Source: Prosthecomicrobium pneumaticum (GTDB taxonomy: Bacteria > Pseudomonadota > Alphaproteobacteria > Rhizobiales > Kaistiaceae). From it: DNA of 64,000 nucleotides. Under the pieces are notes generated by a model. It saw only the letters and a program-made list of their open reading frames with translations, was not told the origin of the DNA and did not search any database. The stretch lies in assembly GCF_014199915.1 (NCBI RefSeq), contig NZ_JACHOO010000003.1:573690-637689 (forward strand). Direction: 5' to 3'. This document shows positions 50,837-60,247 of the stretch, one piece after another. Made by a program: the position numbers and the translations under genes. Positions within the stretch are counted from its first letter, which is position 1. Every line of letters begins with the position of its first letter.

Positions 50837-52489
50837 ATGGCGCGCCAGTTCATCTATTTCATGCAGGGCCTGACCAAGGCCTATTCCGGTGGCAAGAAGG
50901 TGCTGGAGAACATCCATCTCTCCTTCTACCCGGACGCCAAGATCGGCGTGCTCGGCCCGAACGGTTCGGGCAAGTCGACGCTCTTGAAGATCATGGCCGG
51001 CATCGACAAGGAGTATACCGGCGAGGCCTGGGTGGCGCAGGGCGCCACCGTCGGCTACCTGCCGCAGGAGCCGCAGCTCGATCCGTCGAAGGACGTGATG
51101 GAGAACGTCATGGAGGGCGTCGCCAAGAAGAAGGCGATCCTCGACCGCTACAACGAGCTGATGATGAACTACTCCGACGAGACCGCGGAGGAGGGGGCGA
51201 AGCTCCAGGACATCATCGACAGCCAGAACCTCTGGGATCTCGAGAGCCAGGTCGAGATGGCGATGGACGCGCTGCGCTGCCCGCCGGGCGACGCCGACGT
51301 GTCGAAGCTGTCGGGCGGCGAGAAGCGCCGCGTCGCGCTCTGCAAGCTGCTGCTCGAACAGCCCGACCTTCTGCTCCTCGACGAGCCGACCAACCATCTC
51401 GACGCCGAATCGATCAACTGGCTGGAAAACCATCTGCGCGAATATCCGGGGGCGATCCTGATCGTCACCCACGACCGCTACTTCCTCGACAACGTCACCG
51501 GCTGGATCCTCGAGCTCGATCGCGGCCGTGGCATCCCGTACGAGGGCAATTACTCCGTCTATCTCGAGAAGAAGGCGAAGCGGATGGAGCAGGAGGGCCG
51601 CGAAGAGGCGGCCCGGCAGCGCGCCATCTCGCGCGAGCGGGAGTGGATCTCGGCCTCGCCCAAGGCCCGCCAGACCAAGTCGAAGGCGCGTATCAAGGCC
51701 TATGACGAGCTGGTCCGCCGCGCCGAGGAGCGTGTGCTCGGCCAGGCGCAGATCGTCATCCCGACCGGCGAGCGGCTCGGCGACAAGGTGATCGAGGTCG
51801 AGAACCTGTCGAAATCCTATGGCGACCGGCTGCTGATCGACAATCTGTCCTTCAAGCTGCCGCCCGGCGGCATCGTCGGCATCATCGGCCCGAACGGCGC
51901 CGGCAAGACGACGCTGTTCCGCATGATCACCGGCCAGGAGCAGCCCGATTCCGGCTCGATCTCGATCGGCGAGACGGTGCATCTCGGCTATGTCGACCAG
52001 AGCCGCGACGCGCTCGACGGCAACAAGACGGTGTGGGAGGAGGTGTCGGGCGGCGCCGAGGTGTTCTATCTCGGCAAGCGCGAGGTCAACACCCGCGCCT
52101 ATGTCGGCGCCTTCAACTTCAAGGGCGGCGACCAGCAGCAGAAGGTCGGCTCCCTGTCGGGCGGCCAGCGCAATCGCGTCCACATGGCGAAGCTCCTCAA
52201 GGACGCCAACAACGTCATCCTGCTCGACGAGCCGACCAACGACCTCGACACCGAGACCCTCGCCGCGCTCGAAGAGGCGCTCGAGGACTTCGCCGGCTGC
52301 GCCGTCATCATCTCGCACGATCGCATGTTCCTCGACCGGCTCGCGACGCACATCCTCGCCTTCGAGGGCGACAGCCATGTCGAATGGTTCGAGGGCAATT
52401 TCGCCGATTACGAGGAAGACAAGAAGCGCCGCCTCGGCCCCGATTCGGTGATGCCGAAGCGGATCAAGTACAAGCGCCTGACGCGCTGA
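50837..52489 (+). CDS. ettA: Energy-dependent translational throttle protein (ABC-F)
   Basis: 550 residues from ATG 50837, starting [20 protein letters not shown], the EttA N-terminus. Domain 1: [27 protein letters not shown]. Domain 2: [27 protein letters not shown]. The charged inter-domain linker contains the segment [22 protein letters not shown] in parts. No membrane segments. It binds the ribosomal E site and gates the first elongation steps by ADP/ATP ratio. A 31-residue in-frame upstream extension is not supported. Confidence 0.95.
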   Translation: MARQFIYFMQGLTKAYSGGKKVLENIHLSFYPDAKIGVLGPNGSGKSTLLKIMAGIDKEYTGEAWVAQGATVGYLPQEPQLDPSKDVMENVMEGVAKKKAILDRYNELMMNYSDETAEEGAKLQDIIDSQNLWDLESQVEMAMDALRCPPGDADVSKLSGGEKRRVALCKLLLEQPDLLLLDEPTNHLDAESINWLENHLREYPGAILIVTHDRYFLDNVTGWILELDRGRGIPYEGNYSVYLEKKAKRMEQEGREEAARQRAISREREWISASPKARQTKSKARIKAYDELVRRAEERVLGQAQIVIPTGERLGDKVIEVENLSKSYGDRLLIDNLSFKLPPGGIVGIIGPNGAGKTTLFRMITGQEQPDSGSISIGETVHLGYVDQSRDALDGNKTVWEEVSGGAEVFYLGKREVNTRAYVGAFNFKGGDQQQKVGSLSGGQRNRVHMAKLLKDANNVILLDEPTNDLDTETLAALEEALEDFAGCAVIISHDRMFLDRLATHILAFEGDSHVEWFEGNFADYEEDKKRRLGPDSVMPKRIKYKRLTR

Positions 52490-52508
52490 GCGCGGGAGTC
52501 CGGCGGGC

Positions 52509-55229
52509 TCAGTCGGGCCCGCCGAACCATCCGGTCCGGCGCAGCACGGCCTTCTCGGCCTCGAGGATCAGCATCAGCCCCGCGCCGGCGGCGAGCACGA
52601 CGAGGCCGTCGGCGAGCGATACGGGCCTCGTGTCGAAGACCGCCTGCATGAAGGGCGCATAGGTGAAGGCGAGCTGCGCGGCGACGATCGCGGCGAGCGC
52701 GGCGAGCACGGGGCCTGTGCCGAGAGCGCCGCGCCAGGTGAAGGAGGTGGTGTGCGTGTAGCGCACGGCGAAGAGGTAGAAGATCTCGAACACGACGACG
52801 AGATCGACCACCAGCGTGCGCGCCGTCTCGATGTCGTGGCCGCGCGCGAGCGCATAGGCGAAGATGCCGAACGTGCCGATCGCGAACAGCAGCGACACGA
52901 AGCCGATCCGCCAGACGAGGAAGCGCGACAGGAGCGGGGCATCGGCCGGGCGCGGCCGGCGCTGCATCACGCCCGGCTCCGCCGGCTCGAAGGCGAGCAC
53001 GAGGCCGAGCGTCACCTCCGTGACGAGGTTGACCCACAGGATCTGCACCGCCGACATCGGCATGGCGAGGCCGAGAAAGATCGCCGCGACCACGGCGAGC
53101 GTCTCGCCGCCATTGGTCGGCATGGTCCAGGCGATCACCTTGCGGATGTTGTCGTTGACGACGCGGCCCTCGCGCACGGCCGCGACGATCGAGACGAAAT
53201 TGTCGTCGAGCAGCACCATGCCGGCGGCTTCCTTCGCCGCCTCGGTGCCCTTGTCGCCCATGGCGATGCCGATATCGGCCTGCTTCAGGGCCGGCGCGTC
53301 GTTGACGCCGTCCCCGGTCATCGCAACGACGGCGCCGCCCGCCTGCAGCGCCCGGACGAGACGCAGCTTGTGCTCCGGGCTCGTTCGGGCGAACACGGCG
53401 GCCCTCGCCGCGAGCGCCGGCAATGCGGCGTCGTCCGTGCGGTCGAGTTCCGCCCCGGTGACGACCGCGCCTTCGTCCGCGAGGGCGAGCTGCCGGGCGA
53501 TCGCTCCGGCGGTGGCGGCATGGTCGCCGGTGATCATCTTGACGGCGATGCCGGCCGAGCGGCACTCGGCGATCGCCGCGGCGGCCTCCTCCCGCGGCGG
53601 ATCAACGAGCCCGACCAGGCCGAGAAAGGCGAGGCCGCGCTCGACCGCGGCGAAATCGAGCGTCTCGTCCGGCGAAGCCGGCCGGCTCGCGAAGCCGAGC
53701 ACACGCTCGCCGGCCGAGGCGGCGGCGCGGATCGCCTCCGTCCACCGCCCGGGCTCGAGCGGCCGCGGTCCTTCCGGTCCCGCCTCCGTCGCACAGAGAT
53801 CGAGCAGGCGTTCCGGCGCTCCCTTGACGAAGAGGGTGCGGGTGCCGTCCGGCCCGGTGTGCAGGCTCGCCATGAAGCGGTGGCGCGCGTCGAAGGGAAT
53901 TTCCTCGAGCCGCGGCCAGGCGGTGCGCAGATGGGCCGGATCGAGCCCCGCCTTGGCGGCGAGGGCGAGCAGCGCGCCCTCCATCGGGTCGCCCTCGACG
54001 AGGACGCGGCCACCCGCGGACCGCAGCTCCGCATCGTTGCACAACACGCCGCAGCGGATCAGGGGCAAGGCCGACTCGAGCGCGCCGGCGTCGTCGATGC
54101 CGTCCTCTGCAGCGAGCGTGCCGCCGGCGCCATAGCCCGCGCCGGTAGCGAGCAGCCGGCCACCGAGGGTGACGATCCGGCGCGCCGTCATTTCGTTTCG
54201 GGTCAGTGTGCCGGTCTTGTCGGTGCAGATCACCGAGGTCGAGCCGAGCGTCTCGACCGCCGGCAGGCGGCGGACGACCGCCTTGCGGCGCGCCATGCGC
54301 TGCACGCCGATCGCCAGCGTGATGGTGATGACGGCCGGCAGACCTTCCGGAATCGCGCCGACGGCGAGGGCGACGACGGCGATCAGCGCCTCGTCCCACG
54401 GGAAGCCGCGCACCAGCGTCGCGAAAAGGAAGAGGGCGACCGATGCGGCGAGCGCGATCCAGGTGAAGCGGGTGGCGAAGCGGTCGATCTGGCGCAGGAG
54501 CGGCGTGGTCGCCGCCTCGGCCGTCTCGATGAGGCCGCTGATCCGGCCGATCTCGGTGTCGCGGCCCGTCGCCACGGCGATCCCCGTCGCCTGACCGGCG
54601 ACGACGAGCGTGCCCGAATAGGCCATCGAGCCGCGCTCGGCGAGGGGGGCCGCGGCCGCGACGCGCCCGGCGTGCTTCTCAGCCGCGACGGATTCGCCGG
54701 TCAGCATCGCCTCGTCGATGCGCAGCGACCGCGCCCGCAGCAGCCGCAGGTCGGCCGGCACGCGGTCGCCGGGCTCGAGCGCGACGATGTCGCCGGGCAC
54801 GATGTCGGCCACCGCGACGCCGATCCGCCGGCCGTCGCGCCAGAGGCTCGCGCGCGGCGCGACCATCGTGCGGATCGCCGCCAGCGCGTTCTCCGCCCGC
54901 CCTTCCTGAATGAAGCCGATCACCGCGTTGATCAGCACGGCGGCGAGGATCACGGCGGCGTCGATCCGGTGATCGAGCAGGGCGGCGGCGATGCTCGCCG
55001 CGACGAGGAAATAGATCAGCGCGCTGTCGAACTGCCGCAGGAAACGTCGGAGAGGCCCCGGACCGGGCTTCTCCGGCAGCGCATTCGGTCCATGACGGGC
55101 GAGCCGCGCGGCCGCCTCGGCATCCGAGAGCCCCGTTGCCCGCGCCTCCAGGGCGGCGAGCACCTCCGCAGCGGAACGGGCGTGGAAGGGGGGCTCGGGC
55201 ATGTCGCTCGGGGCCGGTCGATCCGCCAT
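52509..55229 (-). CDS. P2-type cation-transporting ATPase (SERCA/PMA1-like)
   Basis: 906 residues from ATG 55229 (AAGGGGAC upstream). N-terminal cation-ATPase domain (LSDAEAAARLARHGPNALPE), actuator TGES, the helix-4 motif AIPEGLPAVITITLAIG, phosphorylation site D337 in DKTGT, and hinge MTGDGVNDAPALKQADIG, with about ten membrane helices. PEGLP in helix 4 points to the P2A group, which moves Ca2+ and sometimes Mn2+ or Mg2+. Ion specificity is not certain. The 5' region holds two palindromic repeats. The reading frame continues far upstream without start support. Convergent with ettA. Confidence 0.93.
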   Translation of the reverse strand: MADRPAPSDMPEPPFHARSAAEVLAALEARATGLSDAEAAARLARHGPNALPEKPGPGPLRRFLRQFDSALIYFLVAASIAAALLDHRIDAAVILAAVLINAVIGFIQEGRAENALAAIRTMVAPRASLWRDGRRIGVAVADIVPGDIVALEPGDRVPADLRLLRARSLRIDEAMLTGESVAAEKHAGRVAAAAPLAERGSMAYSGTLVVAGQATGIAVATGRDTEIGRISGLIETAEAATTPLLRQIDRFATRFTWIALAASVALFLFATLVRGFPWDEALIAVVALAVGAIPEGLPAVITITLAIGVQRMARRKAVVRRLPAVETLGSTSVICTDKTGTLTRNEMTARRIVTLGGRLLATGAGYGAGGTLAAEDGIDDAGALESALPLIRCGVLCNDAELRSAGGRVLVEGDPMEGALLALAAKAGLDPAHLRTAWPRLEEIPFDARHRFMASLHTGPDGTRTLFVKGAPERLLDLCATEAGPEGPRPLEPGRWTEAIRAAASAGERVLGFASRPASPDETLDFAAVERGLAFLGLVGLVDPPREEAAAAIAECRSAGIAVKMITGDHAATAGAIARQLALADEGAVVTGAELDRTDDAALPALAARAAVFARTSPEHKLRLVRALQAGGAVVAMTGDGVNDAPALKQADIGIAMGDKGTEAAKEAAGMVLLDDNFVSIVAAVREGRVVNDNIRKVIAWTMPTNGGETLAVVAAIFLGLAMPMSAVQILWVNLVTEVTLGLVLAFEPAEPGVMQRRPRPADAPLLSRFLVWRIGFVSLLFAIGTFGIFAYALARGHDIETARTLVVDLVVVFEIFYLFAVRYTHTTSFTWRGALGTGPVLAALAAIVAAQLAFTYAPFMQAVFDTRPVSLADGLVVLAAGAGLMLILEAEKAVLRRTGWFGGPD

Positions 55230-55385
55230 CTCGTCCCCTTCGCGCCGACGGTCGGTGCGCGGCGAAGCCGGCCGCCGCACGTGGACGATCCTAACCCCCG
55301 GCGCTGCACGTGGCGAGGCGGGGCGCGCGCCTGCGACGATCGAACACCGAGAGCAGCGCCGCGTCGGGCGGAGGGGGAGGAAGTA

Positions 55386-55435
55386 CGGACGGCCCGGCGG
55401 GGTCTGGGGGGCAGGGCCGGGCCGTCCGCATCGCT
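55386..55435. repeat. 50-bp palindromic direct repeat, copy 1
   Basis: Identical to 55539-55588. Contains a 13-bp perfect stem (CGGACGGCCCGGC, 55386-55398, with its complement at 55416-55428) and a 17-base G-rich loop. The offset between copies is 153 bases, a multiple of 3. Confidence 0.85.
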
Positions 55436-55538
55436 TCGGCGCGCGCGCCGAAGGAACTCTGCCGATCGCGGGATCGGCGCATCCGTCGCCTCCTTCCGCC
55501 GCCGGTCCGGGAGGTGCGGACCGCGGCGCGGGGAGGAG

Positions 55539-55588
55539 CGGACGGCCCGGCGGGGTCTGGGGGGCAGGGCCGGGCCGTCCGCATCGCT
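55539..55588. repeat. 50-bp palindromic direct repeat, copy 2
   Basis: Exact second copy of the element at 55386. Two tandem hairpins in the leader region of the P-type ATPase. Probably a REP-like extragenic element; a regulatory role is possible but not shown. Confidence 0.85.
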
Positions 55589-55847
55589 CGGCCGATGGCT
55601 CGGCCGAGAGGGAGAACGCGCCTCCGATCGGGAGGAGATCGGGGGGACGAGGCGCGGTCTGATCTCCTTTCATCTGCGGGGCGATCCGGCGCCCCGCTTC
55701 GTTGGGTAGACAATGCGCCGGGGCATGATCGGTGTCAGTGACGTCGGTCACACCCCCTTTGCGGCGGCTGTCGCGCCGCCGCTTCCGTGCTATCTGTCGG
55801 CCGTTGCCCCAAGCTGCTCCCCTCCGCTTTCGCGAGGCTTCCCGCCG

Positions 55848-56447
55848 ATGAGCGCGACCGACCTCTTCCCCGCCGAAATCCTGCCTGCCCGCCGTTTTCC
55901 CGCCCGCGTCGACGAGGTTCTGGTCGGCGACGGCACCGGCTTCGAGACGCGGGGCGTGGAGGCGATCACGCTCACCTATGGCGGCGTCGCGGGCGATCTC
56001 CACGCCGGCCTGACGCGGCCGTCCGGTGCGCGCGAGCCGTGGTATCGCCGCGGCACGGAGATGAAGAACGACCGTCAGGTCTCGATCGTCGATGCCGGCG
56101 AACTCGCCGAGGCGGCCGCGCTGATGGAGATCGACGCGATCCGGCCGGAATGGATCGGCGCCAATCTGGTGCTCTCGGGCATTCCGGACCTCACCTGGCT
56201 GCCGCCGCGCACCCGCCTCCTCTTCGAGGGCGGCGCGACGATCGTCATCGACGGCCATAACGGCCCGTGCCGCCAGGCGGGTGCGGCGATCGCTCGCCAT
56301 TATCCGGGCCGCGAGGGGCTCGACCTCGCCTTCCCGAAGGCGGCGCGGCATCGCCGCGGCCTGGTCGGCTGGGTCGAGCGCGAGGGCCGGGTCGCGGCCG
56401 GCGAGACGCTCACCGTGCTTCTGTGGGAAAGGCGGATCTATCGATGA
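55848..56447 (+). CDS. MOSC-domain protein
   Basis: 199 residues from ATG 55848 (GAGG upstream); a longer in-frame start at 55713 has no ribosome site. MOSC features: [36 protein letters not shown] and the conserved cysteine in [10 protein letters not shown]. The domain occurs in molybdenum-cofactor sulfurases and in YiiM/YcbX-type proteins that reduce N-hydroxylated compounds with Mo cofactor. The exact activity is unknown. Its stop overlaps the next start (ATGA). Confidence 0.88.
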   Translation: MSATDLFPAEILPARRFPARVDEVLVGDGTGFETRGVEAITLTYGGVAGDLHAGLTRPSGAREPWYRRGTEMKNDRQVSIVDAGELAEAAALMEIDAIRPEWIGANLVLSGIPDLTWLPPRTRLLFEGGATIVIDGHNGPCRQAGAAIARHYPGREGLDLAFPKAARHRRGLVGWVEREGRVAAGETLTVLLWERRIYR

Positions 56448-57226
56448 ACGACATGAAGGACTGGTCGGCCGAGACCTATCTGCGCTTCGAGGACGAGCGG
56501 ACCCGTCCCTCGCGCGACCTGCTCGCCCAGGTGCCGCTTCTGCGGCCGACGCGCATCGTCGATCTCGGCTGCGGTCCCGGCAATTCGACGGAACTGCTCG
56601 CCGCCCGCTATCCGCATGCCGAGGTGACCGGGCTCGATTCCTCGCCCGACATGCTCGCCGCGGCGCGCAAGCGCCTGCCCGCCGGCCGCTTCGTCGAGGG
56701 CGACATCGCGAGCTGGACACCCGACGCGCCGGTCGATCTGCTCTTCGCCAATGCCGTGTTCCAGTGGGTGCCCGACCATCTCGGCGCGCTGACGCGCCTC
56801 TTCGGGGGCCTGCCGAAGGGCGCCGTGCTCGCCGTCCAGATGCCGGACAATCAGGCCGAGCCGAGCCATGCCGCGATGCGGGCGACCGCGGCGAGCGGGT
56901 CCTGGGCGGCGCGCTTCGCCGCACCGATCGCGCGCGAGCCGATCCTGCCGCCGCGCGCCTATTTCGAGGCGCTCGGCCCCTTCGCGACGCGGCTCGACGT
57001 CTGGCACACCATCTATCAGCACCCGCTCGCGGGTCCCGAGGCGATCGTCGACTGGGTGATGGGCACCGGGCTCCGCCCCTTCCTCGACCGGCTCGACGCG
57101 GCCGAGCGCGCGCCCTTCCTCGCCGCCTATACGAGCGCGATCGCCGCGGCCTATCCCCCGCTCGCCGACGGCCGCGTGCTGTTCCGCTTCCCGCGGCTCT
57201 TCATCGTCGCGGTGCGGGGCGAGTAG
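56444..57226 (+). CDS. tam: Trans-aconitate 2-methyltransferase-like enzyme
   Basis: 260 residues from ATG 56444. Starts [21 protein letters not shown], a Tam hallmark, with SAM-binding [14 protein letters not shown] (about residues 38-51), [12 protein letters not shown] and [11 protein letters not shown], and ends [13 protein letters not shown]. It transfers a methyl group from SAM to trans-aconitate, relieving aconitase inhibition. Coupled to the MOSC gene by a 4-base overlap. Confidence 0.92.
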   Translation: MNDMKDWSAETYLRFEDERTRPSRDLLAQVPLLRPTRIVDLGCGPGNSTELLAARYPHAEVTGLDSSPDMLAAARKRLPAGRFVEGDIASWTPDAPVDLLFANAVFQWVPDHLGALTRLFGGLPKGAVLAVQMPDNQAEPSHAAMRATAASGSWAARFAAPIAREPILPPRAYFEALGPFATRLDVWHTIYQHPLAGPEAIVDWVMGTGLRPFLDRLDAAERAPFLAAYTSAIAAAYPPLADGRVLFRFPRLFIVAVRGE

Positions 57227-57230
57227 GCGA

Positions 57231-57382
57231 CCCTCACCCTTCCGGCCTGCGCGTCTCGGTCGCTCACGCTCCCTGCGACGCCAAGGCCGGAAGCTCTCTC
57301 CACGCTCGGCTCGGCTGTTGCCGAGCCGAGCGTGGAAAAGGCGAAGTCGGCAACAGCCGACTTCGCGAGCGGGAGAGGGGGC
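57231..57382. repeat. Composite palindromic repeat, copy 1 (152 bp)
   Basis: Direct repeat of 57510-57659 with scattered differences. Inside are two hairpins: GCTCGGCTCGGC-TGTT-GCCGAGCCGAGC and GAAGTCGGC-AACA-GCCGACTTC. Their loops, TGTT and AACA, are complementary. An outer arm ends in GGGAGAGGG. Confidence 0.85.
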
Positions 57383-57444
57383 GAAAACGGTTGTGCGGAA
57401 CTGCGGACGGCGGATGAGTGGGGCGGGCGCAGCGGCTGGGCTCC

Positions 57445-57469
57445 CCCTCTCCCGCTCCGCGGGAGAGGG
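57445..57469. repeat. Short CCCTCTCCCGC palindrome
   Basis: 11-bp perfect stem CCCTCTCCCGC / GCGGGAGAGGG with loop TCC. It has the same arms as the composite elements and the element at 41866, like a version lacking the interior. Confidence 0.8.
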
Positions 57470-57509
57470 CCGGGGTGAGGGCCTTCTCCTGGTCGACGAA
57501 GGAGGGCCA

Positions 57510-57659
57510 CCCTCACCCTTCCGGCCTAACCGTCTCGGTCGCTCCCGCTCCCTGCGACGCCAAGGCCGGAAGCCCTCTCCCACTCGGCTCGGCTGTTGCC
57601 GAGCCGAGCGCGGAAAGGCGAAGTCGGCAACAGCCGACTTCGCGAGCGGGAGAGGGGGC
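57510..57659. repeat. Composite palindromic repeat, copy 2 (150 bp)
   Basis: Begins CCCTCACCCTTCCGGCC and ends GCGGGAGAGGG. Internal arms CCCTCTCCC and GGGAGAGGG enclose the two hairpins with complementary loops, giving a branched structure. It ends 28 bases before the katA stop codon. Confidence 0.85.
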
Positions 57660-57687
57660 CGCCGCTGTCATTTCTCAGAGGACGGGC

Positions 57688-59151
57688 CTACTCCGCCGCG
57701 ACGCCGAGGCCTTCGCCGGACAGGCCGAGGCGTTCGGCGACGCCGCGGCCATAGGCCGGGTCGCACTTATAGAAGTGGTTGACCTGACGGAGCTGGATCT
57801 CGGCCGGCACGCCCTGCATCGCTGCGGCGAGATTGTCCATCAGCCGTGCCTTCTGCCCGTCGTCGAGCAGGCGGAAGAGATTGCCCGGCTGGGTGTAGTC
57901 GTCATTGCCGATGCGGTGGTTGTAGCGGTCCGCATCGCCCGAGATCTTCAGCGGCGGCTCACGGAAGGCTTCGTTCTGCTTCGGCCCGCCGAACGAGTTC
58001 GGCTCGTAAAAGGCGTTGGGATTCGGGTTGTTGGGGAAGAACCGCATCGCCCCGTCCTTGTGATAGTGGTGGACGGGCACCTTGGGTGCGTTGACCGGCA
58101 GCGCCTCGTAATGCGTGCCGAGACGGTAGCGATGCGCATCCGCATAGGAGAAGATGCGCGCCTGCAGCATCTTGTCCGGCGAGAAGCCGATGCCAGGCAC
58201 GATGTTGGACGGCGAGAAGGCGACCTGCTCGATCTCGGCGAAATAGTTCTCCGGATTGCGGTTGAGCTCGAGGACACCGACGTCGATCGGCGGATAATCG
58301 GCGTGCGGCCAGACCTTCGTCAGATCGAACGGGTTGTAGGCCGTCTTCTCGGCGTCGAGTTCCGGCATCACCTGGACCTGCATCTTCCACTTCGGGAAGT
58401 CGCCCTTCTCGATCGCGCCGAAGAGGTCTTCCTGGGTCGATTCGCGCGTCCGGCCGACCACTTCGGCGGCCTCGTTATTGGTCCAGTGCTTGTGGCCCTG
58501 CACCGTCTTGAAGTGGAACTTGACCCAGAAACGCTCGCCCGCCGCATTGATGAAGGAATAGGTGTGCGAGCCGTAGCCGTTCATATGGCGCACGGTCTGC
58601 GGCAGGCCGCGGTCGGAGAACAGGATGGTGATCTGGTGGAGGCTTTCGGGCGAAAGCGACCAGAAATCCCACATCGCCGTCGGCGAGCGCAGATTGGTCT
58701 TCGGATGCCGCTTCTGCGTGTGGATGAAGTCGGGGAACTTCAAAGGATCGCGGACGAAGAAGACCGGCGTGTTGTTGCCGACGAGGTCCCAATTGCCCTC
58801 TTCGGTATAGAACTTGAGGGCGAAGCCGCGCACATCGCGCTCGGCATCGGCGGCACCGAGCTCGCCGGCGACCGTCGAGAAGCGGGCGATCATCGGGGTC
58901 GTCGCCCCCGGCTGGAGCGCCTTGGCGCGGGTGTATTTCGAGATGTCGCCGGTGATCGTCAGCGTGCCATAGGCGCCCCAGCCCTTGGCGTGAACGACGC
59001 GCTCGGGGATCCGCTCGCGGTTCTGGTGGGCGAGCTTCTCGATCAGCTGCCAGTCCTGCAGGAGGACGGGACCCCGCTCGCCGGCGGTGAGGGAATTCTG
59101 GTTGTCCGCGACCGGCGCACCGGCCGACGTGGTGAGGGTCGGTTCCGACAT
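57688..59151 (-). CDS. katA: Catalase, small-subunit heme type
   Basis: 487 residues. Catalytic His54 in [12 protein letters not shown], the distal Asn in [11 protein letters not shown] and the heme-ligand Tyr in [14 protein letters not shown]. No C-terminal flavodoxin-like domain, so it is a clade 3-like catalase of usual length. It dismutates hydrogen peroxide. Divergent from oxyR across 151 bases with OxyR-like sites, so induction by peroxide is expected. Confidence 0.97.
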   Translation of the reverse strand: MSEPTLTTSAGAPVADNQNSLTAGERGPVLLQDWQLIEKLAHQNRERIPERVVHAKGWGAYGTLTITGDISKYTRAKALQPGATTPMIARFSTVAGELGAADAERDVRGFALKFYTEEGNWDLVGNNTPVFFVRDPLKFPDFIHTQKRHPKTNLRSPTAMWDFWSLSPESLHQITILFSDRGLPQTVRHMNGYGSHTYSFINAAGERFWVKFHFKTVQGHKHWTNNEAAEVVGRTRESTQEDLFGAIEKGDFPKWKMQVQVMPELDAEKTAYNPFDLTKVWPHADYPPIDVGVLELNRNPENYFAEIEQVAFSPSNIVPGIGFSPDKMLQARIFSYADAHRYRLGTHYEALPVNAPKVPVHHYHKDGAMRFFPNNPNPNAFYEPNSFGGPKQNEAFREPPLKISGDADRYNHRIGNDDYTQPGNLFRLLDDGQKARLMDNLAAAMQGVPAEIQLRQVNHFYKCDPAYGRGVAERLGLSGEGLGVAAE

Positions 59152-59250
59152 GGCGTTCTCCTCTCAGAGCCGGCCCGTTCGACCGCCGGCACCGGGCGCC
59201 CTGTCATTCGTCGCGCCCGCTTCGATGGTGCCTATCATGCCCGCAGTTTT

Positions 59251-59300
59251 GATAAATTCCAATCGCATTGCCTGAGACTTGCGATAGGAATATCTTATCG
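59251..59300. promoter_or_regulatory. Candidate OxyR-binding region between katA and oxyR
   Basis: GATAAATTCCAATC at 59251 and the dyad CGATAGGAATATCTTATCG at 59282-59300 (GATAnGA-N3-TCnTATC), the latter 2 bases before the oxyR start. The elements fit the LysR/OxyR pattern of spaced ATAG/CTAT-like half-sites, and their position suits autorepression of oxyR and activation of katA. Confidence 0.6.
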
Positions 59301-59302
59301 AA

Positions 59303-60247
59303 ATGACCGTCACCCTCCGTCAGCTCCGCTATCTCGAAGCGCTCGCCCGCCATCTCCATTTCGGCCGCGCGGCGGAGGAATGTGCCGTCAGCCAGCCGGC
59401 TCTGTCGCAGCAGGTGCAGGACATGGAGGCGCTGCTCGGCGTCAAGCTCGTCGAGCGCGGACCCCGCCGCGTCGCGCTGACGCCGCGCGGCGAGGAGGTG
59501 GCGCGGCGGGCGGCGGCGATTCTCGGCTCGGTGCGCGATCTCGTCGACTATGCCCGCCATCATGGCGCGCTGCTCGCCGGGCCGCTGCGGCTCGGCGTCA
59601 TCCCTTCCGTCGCGCCCTATCTGCTGCCCCGGGCCCTGCCGCTCGTCGAGGCGCGCTTCCCGGCGCTCGAACTGCATCTGCGCGAGACCCTGACCGAGAC
59701 GCTGGAGGACGAGCTGTCGCAGGGCCTGCTCGACGCGATCCTGATCGCCCTGCCGGTCCATGGGCCCGGCTTCGAGGCGCTGCCGCTCTTTGTCGACCGC
59801 TTCCTGCTCGCCGCCCGCGCCGGCTCGGCGGAAACGGAGGAGCCGTTCGCCCGGCCGGAGCGGATTCCGCCCGAGCGGCTGCTCCTGCTCGAGGAGGGCC
59901 ATTGCCTGCGCGACCAGACGCTCGCCTATTGCCGCATCGCCCGGCCGGAGACGAACGGCTTCGGCGCGGCGAGCCTCTCGACGATCATGCAGATGGTGGC
60001 GGGCGGCTATGGCGTGACGTTGCTGCCGGAGCTGTCGCTGGCGGTGGAGGCGCGCGATCCGCGCATCGCGCTCCGCCGCTTCGCCGAGCCCGAGCCGTCA
60101 CGCGAGATCGCGCTCGTCTGGCGGCGTTCCTCCCCCCGCCGGGCCGATTTCGATGCGCTCGGCGGGTTGCTCAGGGAGGCCGCCGAGCGCCCCGCTCACT
60201 TCGCGCCGCCGAGCACCCTGTCGAGCGACAGCGTGCCGCCGCCATAG
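59303..60247 (+). CDS. oxyR: Hydrogen peroxide-sensing LysR regulator
   Basis: 314 residues. N-terminal helix-turn-helix LRQLRYLEALARHLHFGRAA (in part) and CAVSQPALSQQVQDME. The redox pair is C201 and C210 in EEGHCLRDQTLAYC, matching the E. coli pair (199, 208) in spacing. Peroxide forms the disulfide and switches the tetramer to activate katA. The last 52 bases overlap the convergent bufD gene end. Confidence 0.96.
   Translation: MTVTLRQLRYLEALARHLHFGRAAEECAVSQPALSQQVQDMEALLGVKLVERGPRRVALTPRGEEVARRAAAILGSVRDLVDYARHHGALLAGPLRLGVIPSVAPYLLPRALPLVEARFPALELHLRETLTETLEDELSQGLLDAILIALPVHGPGFEALPLFVDRFLLAARAGSAETEEPFARPERIPPERLLLLEEGHCLRDQTLAYCRIARPETNGFGAASLSTIMQMVAGGYGVTLLPELSLAVEARDPRIALRRFAEPEPSREIALVWRRSSPRRADFDALGGLLREAAERPAHFAPPSTLSSDSVPPP

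Larger units (their letters stand above)
55230..55847. other. 618-base region between divergent P-type ATPase and MOSC genes
   Basis: Contains the 50-bp palindromic direct repeats described separately, very GC-rich flanks and a GCGGGGC/GCCCCGC hairpin near 55676-55698. Reading frames run across it on both strands but have no ribosome sites and look like composition effects. On the minus strand an open frame of 46 codons starts in the second repeat (ATG 55430) and contains five consecutive proline codons. Confidence 0.5.
57227..57687. other. 461-base repeat-filled spacer between tam and katA
   Basis: Holds two copies of a composite palindromic element of about 150 bp and a smaller palindrome between them, each listed separately. 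No gene is visible; open frames through it are composition effects. It may provide the transcript ends for the convergent tam and katA. Confidence 0.7.

Noticed and set aside
55386-55588. CRISPR array
   Set aside because: Only two repeats with a 103-base interval that is not spacer-like, strong internal palindromes and no cas genes.
55230-55720. yybP-ykoY-type manganese riboswitch in the P-type ATPase leader
   Set aside because: The conserved loop segments of that riboswitch could not be found; only palindromic GC-rich repeats are present.
57318-57782. Protein-coding frames through the tam-katA spacer
   Set aside because: They run through both copies of the composite palindrome, have no ribosome site and resemble no protein.
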